Under the pieces are notes generated by a model. The model ran no database searches. It worked only from the letters and a program-made list of their open reading frames with translations, and was not told where the DNA came from. Below, one piece after another: positions 21,223 through 32,870 of a stretch of DNA of 64,000 nt. The translations under genes and the position numbers were made by a program. Numbering within the stretch: position 1 is the stretch's first letter; each line of letters starts with the position of its first letter. The stretch spans positions 2,046,001-2,110,000 of the forward strand of contig NC_065537.1 of the NCBI RefSeq assembly GCF_932294415.1. Reading direction: 5' to 3'. Source of the stretch: Quercus robur. Lineage: Eukaryota > Streptophyta > Magnoliopsida > Fagales > Fagaceae.

Positions 21223-23162
21223 TGAATGTTCAAATAGTGTGTAAAACACCTATGAATATTTTGACCCCCAAATTACAAATTACCAATTCAAGCTTATTAT
21301 CAAACAATGTATGTGTGGAAGTTTTGTCCAATAATCTAAAACAGAATTGATAAAGCAATCTAAATTACGGCCTAATTGCTTTTACTTTAACTTATCTAAG
21401 TGCAGAACAAGAGTAAAACATGTGCAATACACCGATAATACTACTCTAAGCCATAAGCAAGTACAATGACAATAATTGTAAAGCTTAAAGAGTAGGTGAT
21501 AGGCTAAAAATGTATTGACCCCTTGTGATGAATTAATTGATTAATTAGTTAAGTTTATTAATTAATCAATTTAACATACAAAATGTCTGGCTGCACAAAC
21601 AAATCACCAATTAAACTAAATTCAGCAGAAAATAAATTGACATGATAATTTGTTTACAAATGAGGAAAACCTACACGACAAAAATCCCACCAGGTGATTT
21701 TAAGGTCACCACTCCCGAGAATCCACTATTATCAAAACAAGCGGTTACAAGCAAAGGAATCTCAGTACCTCATACCAACTTACAGTTGAACCCTTACTCC
21801 AATACCCAATTGGACTTGCTCTGGAGTGACAGTCTCTCCTTGTAATGCACGACTCCCAGTACGTGACTAACCAATTGCGCGGATCCTAGTACGCGACTTC
21901 AATCACCAACTAGAGAAAGTTGTTGGCTGCAAAGTTCTTCAATTCATCACACGATGAAAATCAAAAAGCTCCTTCGTTACAAAACCCTACGGTGTACAAA
22001 CATAACAATTTCTTCACAAGAAAGATGAACTAGGGCAAATTCTGTCTCCGGTCACAATTGGCTTGAACAAACTTCGCTCAACACTTATGCAACTTACCCC
22101 ACTTTTGACGGCCTTTAAAATAATCCATTTATATGTCTAGGGTTGTGAGAAAAGAAAGCTCAAATATACAATCACGGATTGGAGTCAAAATAAACCTGAA
22201 ACTCTGTTTTTCATAAACCTTGACAAATGCCTATCTGTCAAGCTACTGTCAAGCTACTATCAAGCCACGGGCTAGAACAGCTCTTCAAGGCACGATTGAT
22301 GGCTAGCTGTCGAGCTTTAATGAACAGCACTTTCTGCACTTGAATCTTGGACAGACTTTCATGGCTTTAACACTTAAACTTGAAACGAGGTTTCTTGAAG
22401 CATTAAACACATCCTAGATTTACCCAAATACAAGTAAAGTGCATTTTTTCAAAGGATTAGCCAATTACATAAAATAGTGACATATGTTCCTAACAAGTGA
22501 ATCACATATGTCCTAACAGTAGGGAAGAGAGATGCAAACACAAGATAACACCGAGACGTGTTATCAAAGAGGAAACTGAAGTACTCAACAAAAAATCTCT
22601 CCACGACCCTCCAAGTCGAAATCGATCCACTAATGAATATGTTGGAGTACATGAATATCAGAAAACACTCCAAGCCTAATTTACCCAATGTATTTGAGCC
22701 CTCTAAGCTCCTGCTATCAACGGACTTCTTGGAGTCTTGTCTTCACTAGTTATCTGAATCCAGCAATTCCACCCGATTGCATCTGCACTCAATGGCCTTT
22801 TCCAATACTTCCCATAGGCACCAAAACTTCTCTCAACACTTGGAATGAGTGAGGTAAGTGTTTGGGCTAAGAACCTCTCAAAGATATGAAGATTGAGAGG
22901 TAGGAGTAAAGGAAAACCAAGAGAATTTGTATAGTTGATTGTGGGTATGACAATCTCTAACTCTCAAGTGTTTTGCTAGGTTTTTCTCTCTGGAAAAGAC
23001 TCCTTACAATTTCATGGTTTATGAGGGTATATATAGTCTAAGAAAAGAATTTAGGATAGCACTCTTTATTTTTTTCAAACAGAGAGCTTTACGGGTATCT
23101 CATGAGATGGCCTTTCTCGTGAAGTACTTGCGAAATGACAGGCTGGAAATCACAACTTTACA
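21223..23162 (-). repeat. LTR-b, shared by both internal regions and split by a solo LTR
   Basis: Plus-strand ends TGAATG...TTTACA. Removing the insertion at 21497-22518 and one copy of its target duplication leaves about 913 bp that aligns with LTR-c (for example GAGACGTGTTAT and CTTCTTGGAGTCTTGT) and more distantly with LTR-a. A primer site flanks its left side and a polypurine tract its right side, so it borders two element bodies. Confidence 0.8.
21497..22518 (-). mobile_element. Solo LTR of another Copia family nested in LTR-b
   Basis: The insertion is bounded by TG...CA (TGATAGGC at left, TCCTAACA at right) and flanked by the five-base repeat GTAGG (21492-21496 and 22519-22523). The uninterrupted form AAAGAGTAGGGAAGAGA is seen in LTR-c near 30162-30178. 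There is no internal region, so the original element has been reduced by LTR recombination. Minus-strand orientation is inferred from the TGTTAGGACATATG start typical of Copia LTRs. Confidence 0.88.
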
Positions 23163-23176
23163 ATCTCCCCCTTTGG
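23163..23176 (-). promoter_or_regulatory. Polypurine tract of internal region B
   Basis: Minus strand CAAAGGGGGAGAT immediately before the LTR-b start (TGTAAA on the minus strand). Same layout as at 16790. Confidence 0.7.
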
Positions 23177-24000
23177 CTATTCCATGGCAAAACCTCTAAA
23201 TAGACTCTAGACTTAAATGTGAGTTTGGGAACAGAAGCAAAACTCACTTACACCAAAATCTAAAACTTGTGAATTACTTGAACCATATACACCTGTATCC
23301 CGAAACACTTGCACATAACAAATAGCTTCATTAAATACGACACAAGTAGAATACAAGGCATGTATAAAGAGCAAGTAAAATGCGACCAAGATAAACAAGA
23401 GATATGAGAACATAATATAACTTGATCAAAAATGAACAGTCATTAAGAAATGACTACAATGAACATTTAATTAGTAAATGATCACCTGGACATGCAAGCA
23501 ATTAAGAGCAGTGCAAAAATTAATTGCATGTCCAACAAGCACATGATGCAATAAAGAAACTAACGCAAAAAGCAATAGACAACTAAAAGCATCAAGAAAC
23601 GGCTATAAAAACCAAGGTACACATAGTACCTAAAGATAAACTGAGTTTTAAACAAAAGCACTGAAAGCTTTAAAATAAAGCAATGTAAATAAAACATATT
23701 AGACAAAACATATGTTAGACTTTCTAAGATGTGTGGTTGTAGGTTAGCTTCCTTCTTTTGAGCCCACTATGCTCCCCCTTTCTATATGCACTACCCCTTG
23801 CTCTGTGATGCTCTCCCCCTTACTCTATGATATATTCACAATAAGCTTTCTCCCCCTTTTTGGCATGAATAGCTCAAGGTCTGCCTCTAGCTTATGCTGA
23901 ATTTTATTCAACTGTGTCTCAATGGTGGTCAAGCAAAGCTGAACATGATTATTATGAGAATACATGATATTTGCAAGTCTAAAGATACGCTCATATAAAC
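23177..24000. other. Internal B, non-coding segment
   Basis: No supported ORF. Several CT-rich blocks such as CTCCCCCTTTCT and CTCCCCCTTACT (GGGGGAG on the minus strand) repeat the polypurine tract motif at 23775-23860. Confidence 0.45.
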
Positions 24001-24004
24001 CCTT

Positions 24005-25021
24005 CATCAAGTAGATGATTTAGGTTAAGAGTGAGTGCTAGAAGGTTGAGGCTCTGGAGTGTGAGGAGAAGATGTCTTGGGAATTTTAGAGACACTAGAA
24101 GTAGCTGAGCTTTTCCCAATGGGAGAGGCATGAGAGGAGGATCCAATCTTCGAAGGCTTGGAAGGGCTCTTCTTTGCCCTTTTGACAAAGGAGTGAACCT
24201 TTATGCTTTGGAGAGAATATAAGGAAATCGAGACTTGACGAGATAAGACAGTTCCATCGAGGATAGATGCCCTTGAGAGTCATGATCTTCATGATGAGGC
24301 TGTAGAAAGGTAGACATATCCTTGTAGCTGATCGCCATGCAGTTCTTCCCATAATCTGAAATATGTGAACACAAATGTCGATTTGAGCTCCATTAATGAG
24401 ATCACATAGGAATTTGGCTCTTCCAAGGCTAATGAAACCCGTGTTGATCAAAGGGTACAAGTTTGAATGCATAATCAAGGTAGGAGTCTTCATTTCCAGC
24501 TCGAATCTTGAAGTGCCAATTGATGTACTCGTGGAGGAGACTTCATGGTGTGCTCCTAAAGTTTCAATAATTTCGACCTCAGGAGCCAGTCTGTCATCAT
24601 AAGGGGATGTATCCACATTTGCCGGACGATTTATGTGAAGGATCTTTGCTAGATAGTCCGGAGTGATGACAAAGTCTTTTCCACAAAACCAACATTTCAG
24701 TTCAGCTCCTGTGAACCATGCATTGGAGTAGAATTCTTTGACCAACTCTTCAATATGATCTTCAAAGCCACCAAACAAGTTAGCCCAATCTTTTTCAGCA
24801 AAGATTTTATGGATAAAAGTTTATTCCAGTGTGTCAAACCTCATAATCCTTTCCACCATAGCAGGGGCATTCTTGAAATTGTTGTTGAAGGATTGAGAGT
24901 CCAGAAGAGTCTTGAATCTCTTGTTATCAAAGTTTGCCAACGATTGGCGGGTCCTCTTTGATATCGAAGATGATGTGAGATCAATCAAGTGTTCCTTACC
25001 GCATGAAGATCGATAAAGCAT
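24005..25021 (-). pseudogene. Plant transposon-protein-like ORF of internal B
   Basis: One frame from 25021 to 24095, with an in-frame TAA at 24821-24823 separating the start (MLYRSSCGKEHLIDL, ANFDNKRFKTLLDS) from the rest (EELVKEFYSNAW, ITPDYLAKIL, ARFLCDLINGAQIDI-type segment). Near 24190 the frame shifts and continues as a Ser/Pro-rich tail ending close to 24010. It is the counterpart of 17591-18292 but keeps more of the N-terminal half. The domain pattern matches 'putative plant transposon protein' sequences carried by plant retroelements. Disabled by the stop and the shift. Confidence 0.65.
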
Positions 25022-26240
25022 CTAAAAAATAGACACACAAGCACAAACCATGCACAAAAATGGTAATAGACTTCATTAGATACAAGTTAGTCCAAAAACA
25101 AGCAAAAATAGTAAAACAAATGCCCTTAAATAAAAAACAAACGAGCATAACAATGACACAAGAACATGTTATATGTCTTAAAATGTCTAAAAAGACTTAA
25201 CTAGCATGAATGAATGCAAAACATGACAAGGGATAGGGTGTGTGCATAAAAGGTGCATCAAGTGTGCATGTGCAATGCATGAACAAGCACTCATGGACAA
25301 AATGTGTAAAACACACTATTAATGATCAAAACGTGTTAAATATGAGTAAAGATGGTAAACCCCAAAGACTGGTACTCATTGGAGTCCAAACGGATGAAAA
25401 AAATACCATAGAGGCATTTTATCAAACACCTTGAGTGCACACACTATACATATATGATGAAAAATGCATGAACATGTGAGAATCTTGCCTTAATACATGT
25501 TATTTTTCCACAAAGGGCCAACATTTTCATCAACAATACAAATGAGACATAGCCCAATCAAGAAAAATTGAAAACATTTTGACAAAAATTAAGTTTTCGT
25601 AACCCTATTTAAAATAAGCCCAACCCAAGAAATTTTAGGAATCTAACACTTAATCTAAGGATTTGAAAGATATAAAATGTTAAAACATACCTTAGAGAAG
25701 TCTTAGAGATGAAATCCAAGAAGATTTGGTTGAGTTTTGAGAGAAAATGGTGTTTTGGGTTGAGAGAGACATGAGGGTGGCAAAAACAAAATTTTGAAAA
25801 TATTGTCACTATGAGCCCCTTAAAAACTGAATTTTCGCTCATTTCACGAGTTAGTGACTTGCGAATTACTCACGAAAAGCCTAATTTGCACAAGACAACT
25901 TTCGCGGGTAAGCATATCTCGTGACGTGAGGGAGTCGCGAGACTCTCTGTGTAAATTTGTGAAGGAATTGAAAATTCACTTCCACATTTTTGAGACTTAA
26001 GTATGGGAACCCTTACTCGTGAAGCACTCGCAAAAATGCTGACAAAGAAGTTCTTCAACAAAACTGATTTGGCTTTTTGGAAAATCTTTCAAAACACAAG
26101 TGACAAATAAAATCACTTCCAAAAACAAATAAAATAGTCAAAAATATTTTTGGGTTTGATCAACAAGCTATTAAGCATACACACATCACATTTGAACATG
26201 TACAATCACACAAATGAAATATATATTCTTTGAACATTAG
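25022..26240. other. Internal B, segment matching internal A
   Basis: It aligns with 18430-19260 (shared CATTGGAGTCCAAAC, AGAGGCATTTTATCAAACACC, GGGCCAACAT). No ORF is supported. The inverted-repeat arms seen in internal A were not found here. Confidence 0.5.
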
Positions 26241-27685
26241 TGTTTGTTTTTAGACCCCTTAAAACACAATTAGATTAACCTAGTTAATTAGCTAAGTGAT
26301 TACTTAATTAAATTAATTAGATCTAGGTTAACACACATATATCATATCAATGTAAAGTGTGGAAAATAAAGAACACAAAGATATGATGACCCAGGAAACC
26401 AAACCAGTAAAAACCTGGGGAGGATTTAGCCTAGCTATCCTCAAGGTAAACCTGAATCTACTATGAAAGAATTGAAGTTTACACAATAGTGACTTAGACC
26501 ACTAACATCCTATTGCTACCTCAAGTATGAAACTTACTACCACGACCACGTGACAGCTCCGAGTCCACGGACTACTTCTTTCTTAAATTCACAGCAAGTA
26601 CAAGCACTCCCGCTTGTGTATCTTTAAGCTCTTATTGTAGCAACTGAATCGATCACCAAGTTCTTGACATAATCTTGAATCTTGGAAACCCTAAGTATGT
26701 GTGAAGGTAAACACCTCTTGATTTCACAAAAGATTCACACACACAGCATAAGGAGCAACCTAAAATGTGGCTAGGGTTTTCCCTTTTATACTTAAGACAA
26801 AACATAAAACCCTACACATCAAACAGGCTTGGGCTGAGTTGGAAAATTTTGCAGAAAAAAAATCTGCACGAGTTTCGATCGATCAAGCCTAATTTTCGAT
26901 CGATCGAGCCAGGCAGATTTACATAATAAATCCTACAACTACTCGATTCAAACTTTACATATAACCACATACTTTGAGCAAGTCCAAACGAGATTAAAAT
27001 GTTTTGATCATGGTTTGCCAACAATACAAATTGAAATTCTAATACATTTAAACCTAAAGTCTTAGAAGCTAATAAACTCCCCCTTTAGCAATCCGTGACA
27101 AAACACAAACTAAACAAAAATGCTCAAAGTTTATAAAAACAGCCCATTACAAAATTATTATCCAACATAAAAAATACAATCTAACTACTATTTATCAATT
27201 GCAAGTGTAGACAGCAGCATGACTGAATCAACCTGTATATTTCCTGAAACGCTCAACAAACGCATAAACGCATGTGTGGAAAATACAAGTAAAACATAAA
27301 TAATTTCTTGATTTCACATAACACAAAATAAAGACATATATCATGAATAACCTCGTAAATATAAATCAATAAGTAATGTGAAACAATAAACATATACAAT
27401 CAATGTATCTTCCCCTATCATGAATAACCTAATCAAAACAAAGAATACATTAAGAGCCAAAAATTTAAATACACAATGAAGCACCTAGATACAATCTAAT
27501 AGCTCCACAAAGCTCCACAAATACAAAAATCTCTCCCTAACTACAAAAACCCTTTACAAATGTACTCCCCCTTTTTGTGACGGAATGCCAAAGGACAATC
27601 ACACATCATCAAAAGGAGGAGGCAGAGGTGACCATCTCAAATGCTCCAAATCTGCTCGTAAGGCACGAAACTCATCAAGCATGTC
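26241..27685 (-). mobile_element. Partial Copia-type element (3' LTR plus short internal part) inserted in internal B
   Basis: The colinearity between internal regions A and B is interrupted here (A near 19275-19855, B at 26241-27685). The left part, to about 27040, has LTR features: TG start, TATA-like TTTTATACTTAAG near 26786, and a run of CGATCGATC motifs at 26876-26906. It is followed near 27075 by a purine tract on the minus strand (AAAGGGGGAGTTT) and a further GGGGGAG block near 27570. No coding capacity. The right edge is approximate and no target duplication could be assigned. Confidence 0.5.
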
Positions 27686-28199
27686 CACCAAAATGTGCAT
27701 ACATAATAAACTAAGCTTGTAAATACACTACACCATTAGTACAAAGGTATTAGGCCAAACTCAACATGTGATATGACACAACATAAGTAATCAAACTTTT
27801 TGAGATTTTATACTTTTTGTGAGTTTTTGGATTTTTTACTCATTCAAAACAAAACAATAAAGTAAGATCAACAAAACAAGACAAACAAAGCAACAAGCAT
27901 TAAAAGAAACATGCTAGGAAGGAGGCATTGAAGGAAGAAGACTACATATGATATGATGCATGAAACTATGACCCTAATACATTGGAAGTATTAATGCATG
28001 GACATAGTGAATAATCATGCATGAGTATGCTTCTTCACCCACACCACATAGGTGCTTTGGGTGAGGTCTTTAGACAGTGGGGTACGACCAACATAACTCA
28101 AACCTTGGGGTGAAGCTAGCTAGGCTAGATGAGATGTTCGTAAGCATTTCCATGACATCTCCAATGAATTGACCATCATTTTTCTCCCTTAACTTGCTT

Positions 28200-29935
28200 T
28201 ACTCTTGGCATTTTTCTTGTATTTTCTAGAGCATGTAGAGAATCAGCCCTTTTAAGAGTATGAAGCCTGAAGCAATTTGGTCTTGTGTGCCCTTGAATGC
28301 TACAATGATGACAAAAATGCTTCATTTGAGGTTCCCTTTGATTATTAGGCAATTACTTCCCTTTTGCCTTTGATTTTGGCCCAATTTCCTTCTTCTCAAA
28401 GATAGGCATCTCAATCTTGGGCTTTTCTACATCCTCTGCCAATACAAACTTCATCACTCTTCTTAGTTTGCCACTCAAACTTCCTTCACTGGTGTAGCCC
28501 AATCCAGTTTTGTCTATCGAAGGCTTTTGAGATGAAAGTACATTGTCAAGTTTCTTGGTTGTGATGCGCTCCATTTTGACATTGGCTTGAATCACTTCAA
28601 GTTCAAGAAACTAGATCTTAGAGTAGGCATTCAGCAACTCTTCTTTCAACTCTTCAACTTCACACTTGGCATATTTAAGTTGTGCAAGAGTGGATTTGTA
28701 TTCTTCTTCAATTTTCTTCATCTTCTTGACTGCACTCTTAGCAACTTTAGCATATTTACTACAATCCTCAAGCAATGAATCGTACACATCTTGAAGATTC
28801 TTATCACCTTCATTGAGGTACACATCCTCATCATCTAAGACTTCATCTTCTTCACCCTCGGAGTGAACACCAATTTCTTCAACCAAATCAATCAATTCAT
28901 CTTTAGAATCAATTGAGGTAATTGCCATAAATGCTAAATAATTACCATCACCATCAGATTCTTCTTTCGAATTGGAATTTGAGCTCTCCGAGTCACTAAG
29001 GGTAGTTGTTAGCACTTTACCCTTTCCTCTCAAATAGTTCGGACACTCTTTCTTCAAATGCCCATGACCATTGCATTCATAGCAAACAATCCCTTGGGAT
29101 GGTGATGAGTCTTTTGCATCCTTCTTCTTGAAGTTTCTTTTGTCATTCTTGGAGGATGAGAATTTTCCTTTGCCAAATGACTTCCCATTGTTCTTCATCT
29201 TTAGAAACTTTTGGAAGTTCTTTGCAAGATATGCCACCTCATTTTCAACATCATCCTCATCCAAGGAATCACTGGTTCTCTCATTTATGGTTTTGAGAGC
29301 AAGTGATTTTCTAGACTTGTGAGAGGGCAATCCGAGCTCATAAGTTCAAAGAGAGCAAACAAGCTCTTAAATCTTGATCTCATCCAAATCTTTGTTCTCC
29401 TCAATGGCGGTGACTTTAGCTCAAAAGCTTTCGGGTAAGGATCTTAAGACTTTCCTTACAACTTTTGCATCTTTTATCTTCTCTCCAAGATTGAGCTTGG
29501 CAATGACTATATCATTGAGTCTCCCATAGAATGAATCAAGCGACTCATCTTCACTTCCTCAAATCAAGTAGTGAGCATTTGTAATTTGGTGTCCTTAACC
29601 TTCTTGGTTTCTTCATAGGTAGTCTCGAGTATAGTCCACACTTCTTTGGTAGTCTTCACATGAGAGATCCTATGAAATTCATTAGTAGAAACACCACAAA
29701 AAATTGCATTATTAGCTTTGCTATTGGCATTTGCCAAAGTAAGTGCAACCCTATCCTACTCAGCCTTAGGTATTGTTAGTCTCACCCAACCATTCTCAAC
29801 CAAATCCCAAACGGTCTCATCAATAGCACATAGAAAAGCACACATATGTACTTTCCAAAATGTATAGTTACTCCTATCAAAGAAAGGAGGTGCATTGAGG
29901 GATTGAGATCTATCCATCTCAAACGAGGTCTAGAA
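28200..29935 (-). pseudogene. gag: Copia gag of internal B
   Basis: The protein begins next to the primer site with a UBN2-type start (RSQSLNAPPFFDRSNYTFWK) and passes through several stops and frame changes at 29340-29935. It continues as an open frame 28611-29330 (AYLAKNFQKFLKMK, CYECNGHGHLKKEC knuckle, acidic Ser/Glu/Asp region, then coiled coil EEYKSTLAQLKYAKCEVEELKEEL split here only by length). A further frame 28353-28595 follows, then a second knuckle CHHCSIQGHTRPNC near 28285-28325. The layout is that of large SIRE-like Copia gag proteins. No protease or pol follows. Confidence 0.8.
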
Positions 29936-29968
29936 TCACACAAAGATAATGAAATCCAAAAAGTGTAC

Positions 29969-29980
29969 GCTCTGATACCA
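29969..29980 (-). promoter_or_regulatory. Primer binding site of internal B
   Basis: Minus strand TGGTATCAGAGC, the exact initiator-Met tRNA primer site of Copia elements, two bases (AT) after the CA end of LTR-c. Confidence 0.88.
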
Positions 29981-29982
29981 AT

Positions 29983-30760
29983 TGAAAGCTCAATTAGTGT
30001 GAGAACACTAATGCTTGTTTAGACCCCCAATTTTAAATTACGACTAAATTGTTTATGCTCTAACTTATCTAAGTATGGAACAAGAGCCAAGCATGCACAA
30101 TAAACCAGTAACACTACTCTAAGCCATAAGCAAGTACAATAAGCAATAAATGTAAAGCTTAAAGAGTAGGGAAGAGAAATGCAAATACAAGATAATGCCG
30201 AGACGTGTTATCGAAAAGGAAACCGAAGTACTCAGTGAAAAACCTCTTCGCTGCCCTCAAAGCCAAAATCGATCCATTAGTGAATAAGTTGGAGTACCCG
30301 AATGTACTTGAGCCCTCCAAGCTCCTGCTATCAATGGATTTCTTGGAGTCTTGTGTTCACTAGTTATCTGAATCCCGCAATTCCGCCTGATTGCATCCGC
30401 CACTCAATGGCTTCTTCCAATGCTTCTCATAGGCACCAAAACTTCTCTCAACACTCAGAATGGGTGAAGTAAGTGTTCGGGCTAAGAAAATATGAAAATG
30501 GAGAGGTAGGAGTAAAGGAAAATCAAGAGAATTTGTGTAGATTATTTTGTGTATGACAATCTCTAACTCTCAAGTGTTTTGCTAGAGTTTTATCTCTGGA
30601 AAAGACTCCTTACAATGCAAGTATATATAGTGTGTGCAAAGAATTTAGGAAAGCACTCTTTTTATTTTTGCCAAATAGAGAGTTTCGTGAGTACCTCACG
30701 AGATGACCTTTCTCACGAAGTACTCGCAAAATGACAAGTTGGCATGACTCTTCAGTTTCT
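29983..30760 (-). repeat. LTR-c of the Copia array (5' LTR of internal B, outer end eroded)
   Basis: The inner edge is fixed by the primer site (CTTTCA on the minus strand). It aligns with LTR-b for about 750 bp up to TACTCGCAAAATGACAAG near 30740. The expected TTTACA outer end is missing, so the last few dozen bases are deleted or diverged. No target duplication pairs it with LTR-a. Confidence 0.7.
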
Positions 30761-31481
30761 AATAATGTGCCTCACACATGGCCTTTTTGTGGCAAAATTT
30801 GCCAAATAGTATAATTTTGGAAAAATTTTAGGTGGATGGCATGCGTTCAAAGTTTATTAGTTAGTTGGACTATTTTTAGAAGTTGAGTACAGCAAAATCG
30901 ATTTCCAGCCAAAATCGAGTTTACTATACTTGACTTCCTACCGAAAATTAGCTCTGACGTGGATTAAAAAAGAGAGGAAAAAACCATGTAGACTATTGAA
31001 AATCAAGTATAGTATACTCGACTTCCATTGAAAGTCAAGTATAGCATACTCGACTTCCATTGAAAGTCAAGTATAGCATACTCGACTTCCAGGCTAGTAA
31101 ATTACACCACCTACCCCACCTATCTCGGTTATGCAAGCACGATAAAAAAAATTTTAAATGAAACTTGAGTTTATCAAACTTGAGTTCCTATAAATTTTAC
31201 ACCAACCTCAACCGTCTTAGATATAAACTCTTTGATACACATTTCACCTCCCAACTCACTCAACTCTCACTTCTCCTAGTTCTCTCCCATGCCCAAACTC
31301 TCCCTTTCACACACATTGATCATTCTACAAATTAAAAAGCTTTTCTTCTTCTTCAATTTGTAGGTAAATATTCAAACCTTTTTATTTTTTTATTTTTTGG
31401 TTAGACCTAGCTAATATATATATTTATTGAACTCGATAGTGAGATGCAAGTTGAACTAATGAAACAAAGAAAATTGTTCAG
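30761..31481. other. Intergenic stretch with a 33-bp tandem repeat
   Basis: At about 30990-31095 the unit ending TCAAGTATAGCATACTCGAC is repeated three times; each copy is itself partly palindromic (AAGTCAAGTATA / TATACTCGACTT). Related motifs continue to 31190 (CTTGAGTTTATCAAACTTGA). No ORF. Such motifs recur in plant Mutator-like elements, but no element ends were found. Confidence 0.55.
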
Positions 31482-32870
31482 GGAAAATGTACGTTGGAAT
31501 AATGCCAAGTGGAATGAAAGCAGCAATCAAGAGACTTAATGAGGGCATTGAGCTTAACAATTTTATTGATGAGATTTGCCAGAGAGCGAAAATAAGGCAT
31601 CCAAATTTGGTGAGTACTGTGGGATGTTGTGACAGAGGAGATGAGTGTCTTGTTTATGAGTACTGTGTCAATGGTGATCTTTCAAGCTGGCTTCTAAGTA
31701 AGGTTTTTTCATGAAAATATGGGTTTTAAATTTATAGCATGCCACAAGGAAGTGCATACAAAACTCCCTCAATTCCTCTCTACAATCCTGTCACTTGCGC
31801 TTCCAATTACCTCCAAATACATGGGAAAATTTCAGTTTTAATTTTCTTTCTCTAAAAAAAAAAAAAAAAAAAATTGTATGCACCTTTCAAATTTACTGCT
31901 AACCATTAGCATACAACTTTAGATAAAATAATTATCTTATGTATCTAACATATGCATTATTTCTCTCATAATATTTAGACCCCACAACTGTGAAAGAACC
32001 ACATGTTGTGACACATGAGATAGATGAAACATATAATGCCTTCTTCTTTAAATAATTTCTCATATGTTATTGCCTTTTATTATAAATAAATAAATGATTC
32101 TCCTATACCATTTTCACAAACTTGGTAATAAGCAATGAATGTATCTAACAGGTGACAACTGGACAGTAATCTTGGCATGGAAGCGGCGGATGCAGATATT
32201 TATTGGCATCGCAAGGGGCTTATGGTTTCTTCATACCAATCCCTCGGAAAAATTAGTTCATGGAGACATAAAGGTACAATTAATTCATTTCACCTATAGC
32301 TAATGCTAAGTGCAATGGTGCTAAAAACTAATACTCCAATATGTCTCAGTAAGTAAACATATTACTGACTGAGAAACTAGAGCCTAAGATTTCAGACCCC
32401 ATCTTATCAAACTACAAGTTAAAGAAGATGGAAAGGATGGAAACCACTGCAAATGATGTTTTCAATTTTGGGGTTGTGCTACTTCAACTTTTGACAGGAA
32501 GAAAGCCAAAATCTCTGGTTAAAGAGGTATGCTCTAATTAACTTGTTGTCTCTCATATAGTCTAGCATGTTACTATTTTATAAGTAGTTTTTTCACCTCA
32601 GATGGTATTTTCCAGCAGATTAGCTGAATAGATTTCTATTGTCATTTGTCACTGATACAGGCAAGTAATGCAATAATGAAAGGAGGAGGCATAAGTGCCA
32701 TGGCAGATCCATGCTTAAATGGAGCTTATATTTTATCTGAATTTCAAAATGTATTATCAATAGCTGTTCAATGTACTACTCCAAATGAATAAGAAAGACC
32801 AAACATGGAAGAAGTCTTACAGAAACCTGAAGAAACCCAAATTTTAAGTCTAAACTTCAAATCCAACTGC
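31482..32870 (+). pseudogene. Receptor-like kinase relic, four exon remnants
   Basis: Exon-like pieces with GT-AG borders lie at 31482-31697 (KMYVGIMPSGMKAAIKRLNE, LVYEYCVNGDLSSWL), 32152-32273 (LAWKRRMQIFIGIARGLWFLH, LVHGDIK), about 32358-32527 (LLTEKLEPKISDPILSNYKL, FNFGVVLLQLLTGRKP) and 32661 onward (SAMADPCLNG, LSIAVQCT). The first exon, with the glycine loop and extracellular part, is missing. The third piece has a stop at its acceptor and DPI in place of DFG. The last piece has an in-frame TAA at 32790-32792 before ERPNMEEVL. It is unrelated to the CCR-like kinase at 10769. Not functional. Confidence 0.75.

Larger units (their letters stand above)
15733..30760 (-). mobile_element. Tandem non-autonomous Copia array: LTR-a, internal A, LTR-b, internal B, LTR-c
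   Basis: Three related LTRs (15733-16789, 21223-23162, 29983-about 30760) alternate with two internal regions in the same orientation. Each internal region has a primer site next to its right-hand LTR, gag with CCHC knuckles, a plant transposon-protein ORF, and a polypurine tract next to its left-hand LTR. LTR-b serves both as 3' LTR of B and 5' LTR of A. No integrase, RT or RNase H was recognised in either half. Colinear matches between halves include 18430-19260 with 25370-26230 and 19855-20000 with 27690-27850. Such dimers usually arise by unequal recombination between LTRs of related elements. Confidence 0.75.

Noticed and set aside
26876-26906. Clustered CGATCGATC motifs as a possible regulatory palindrome
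   Set aside because: They lie within a decayed LTR and look like part of that LTR's own sequence; no host target nearby.
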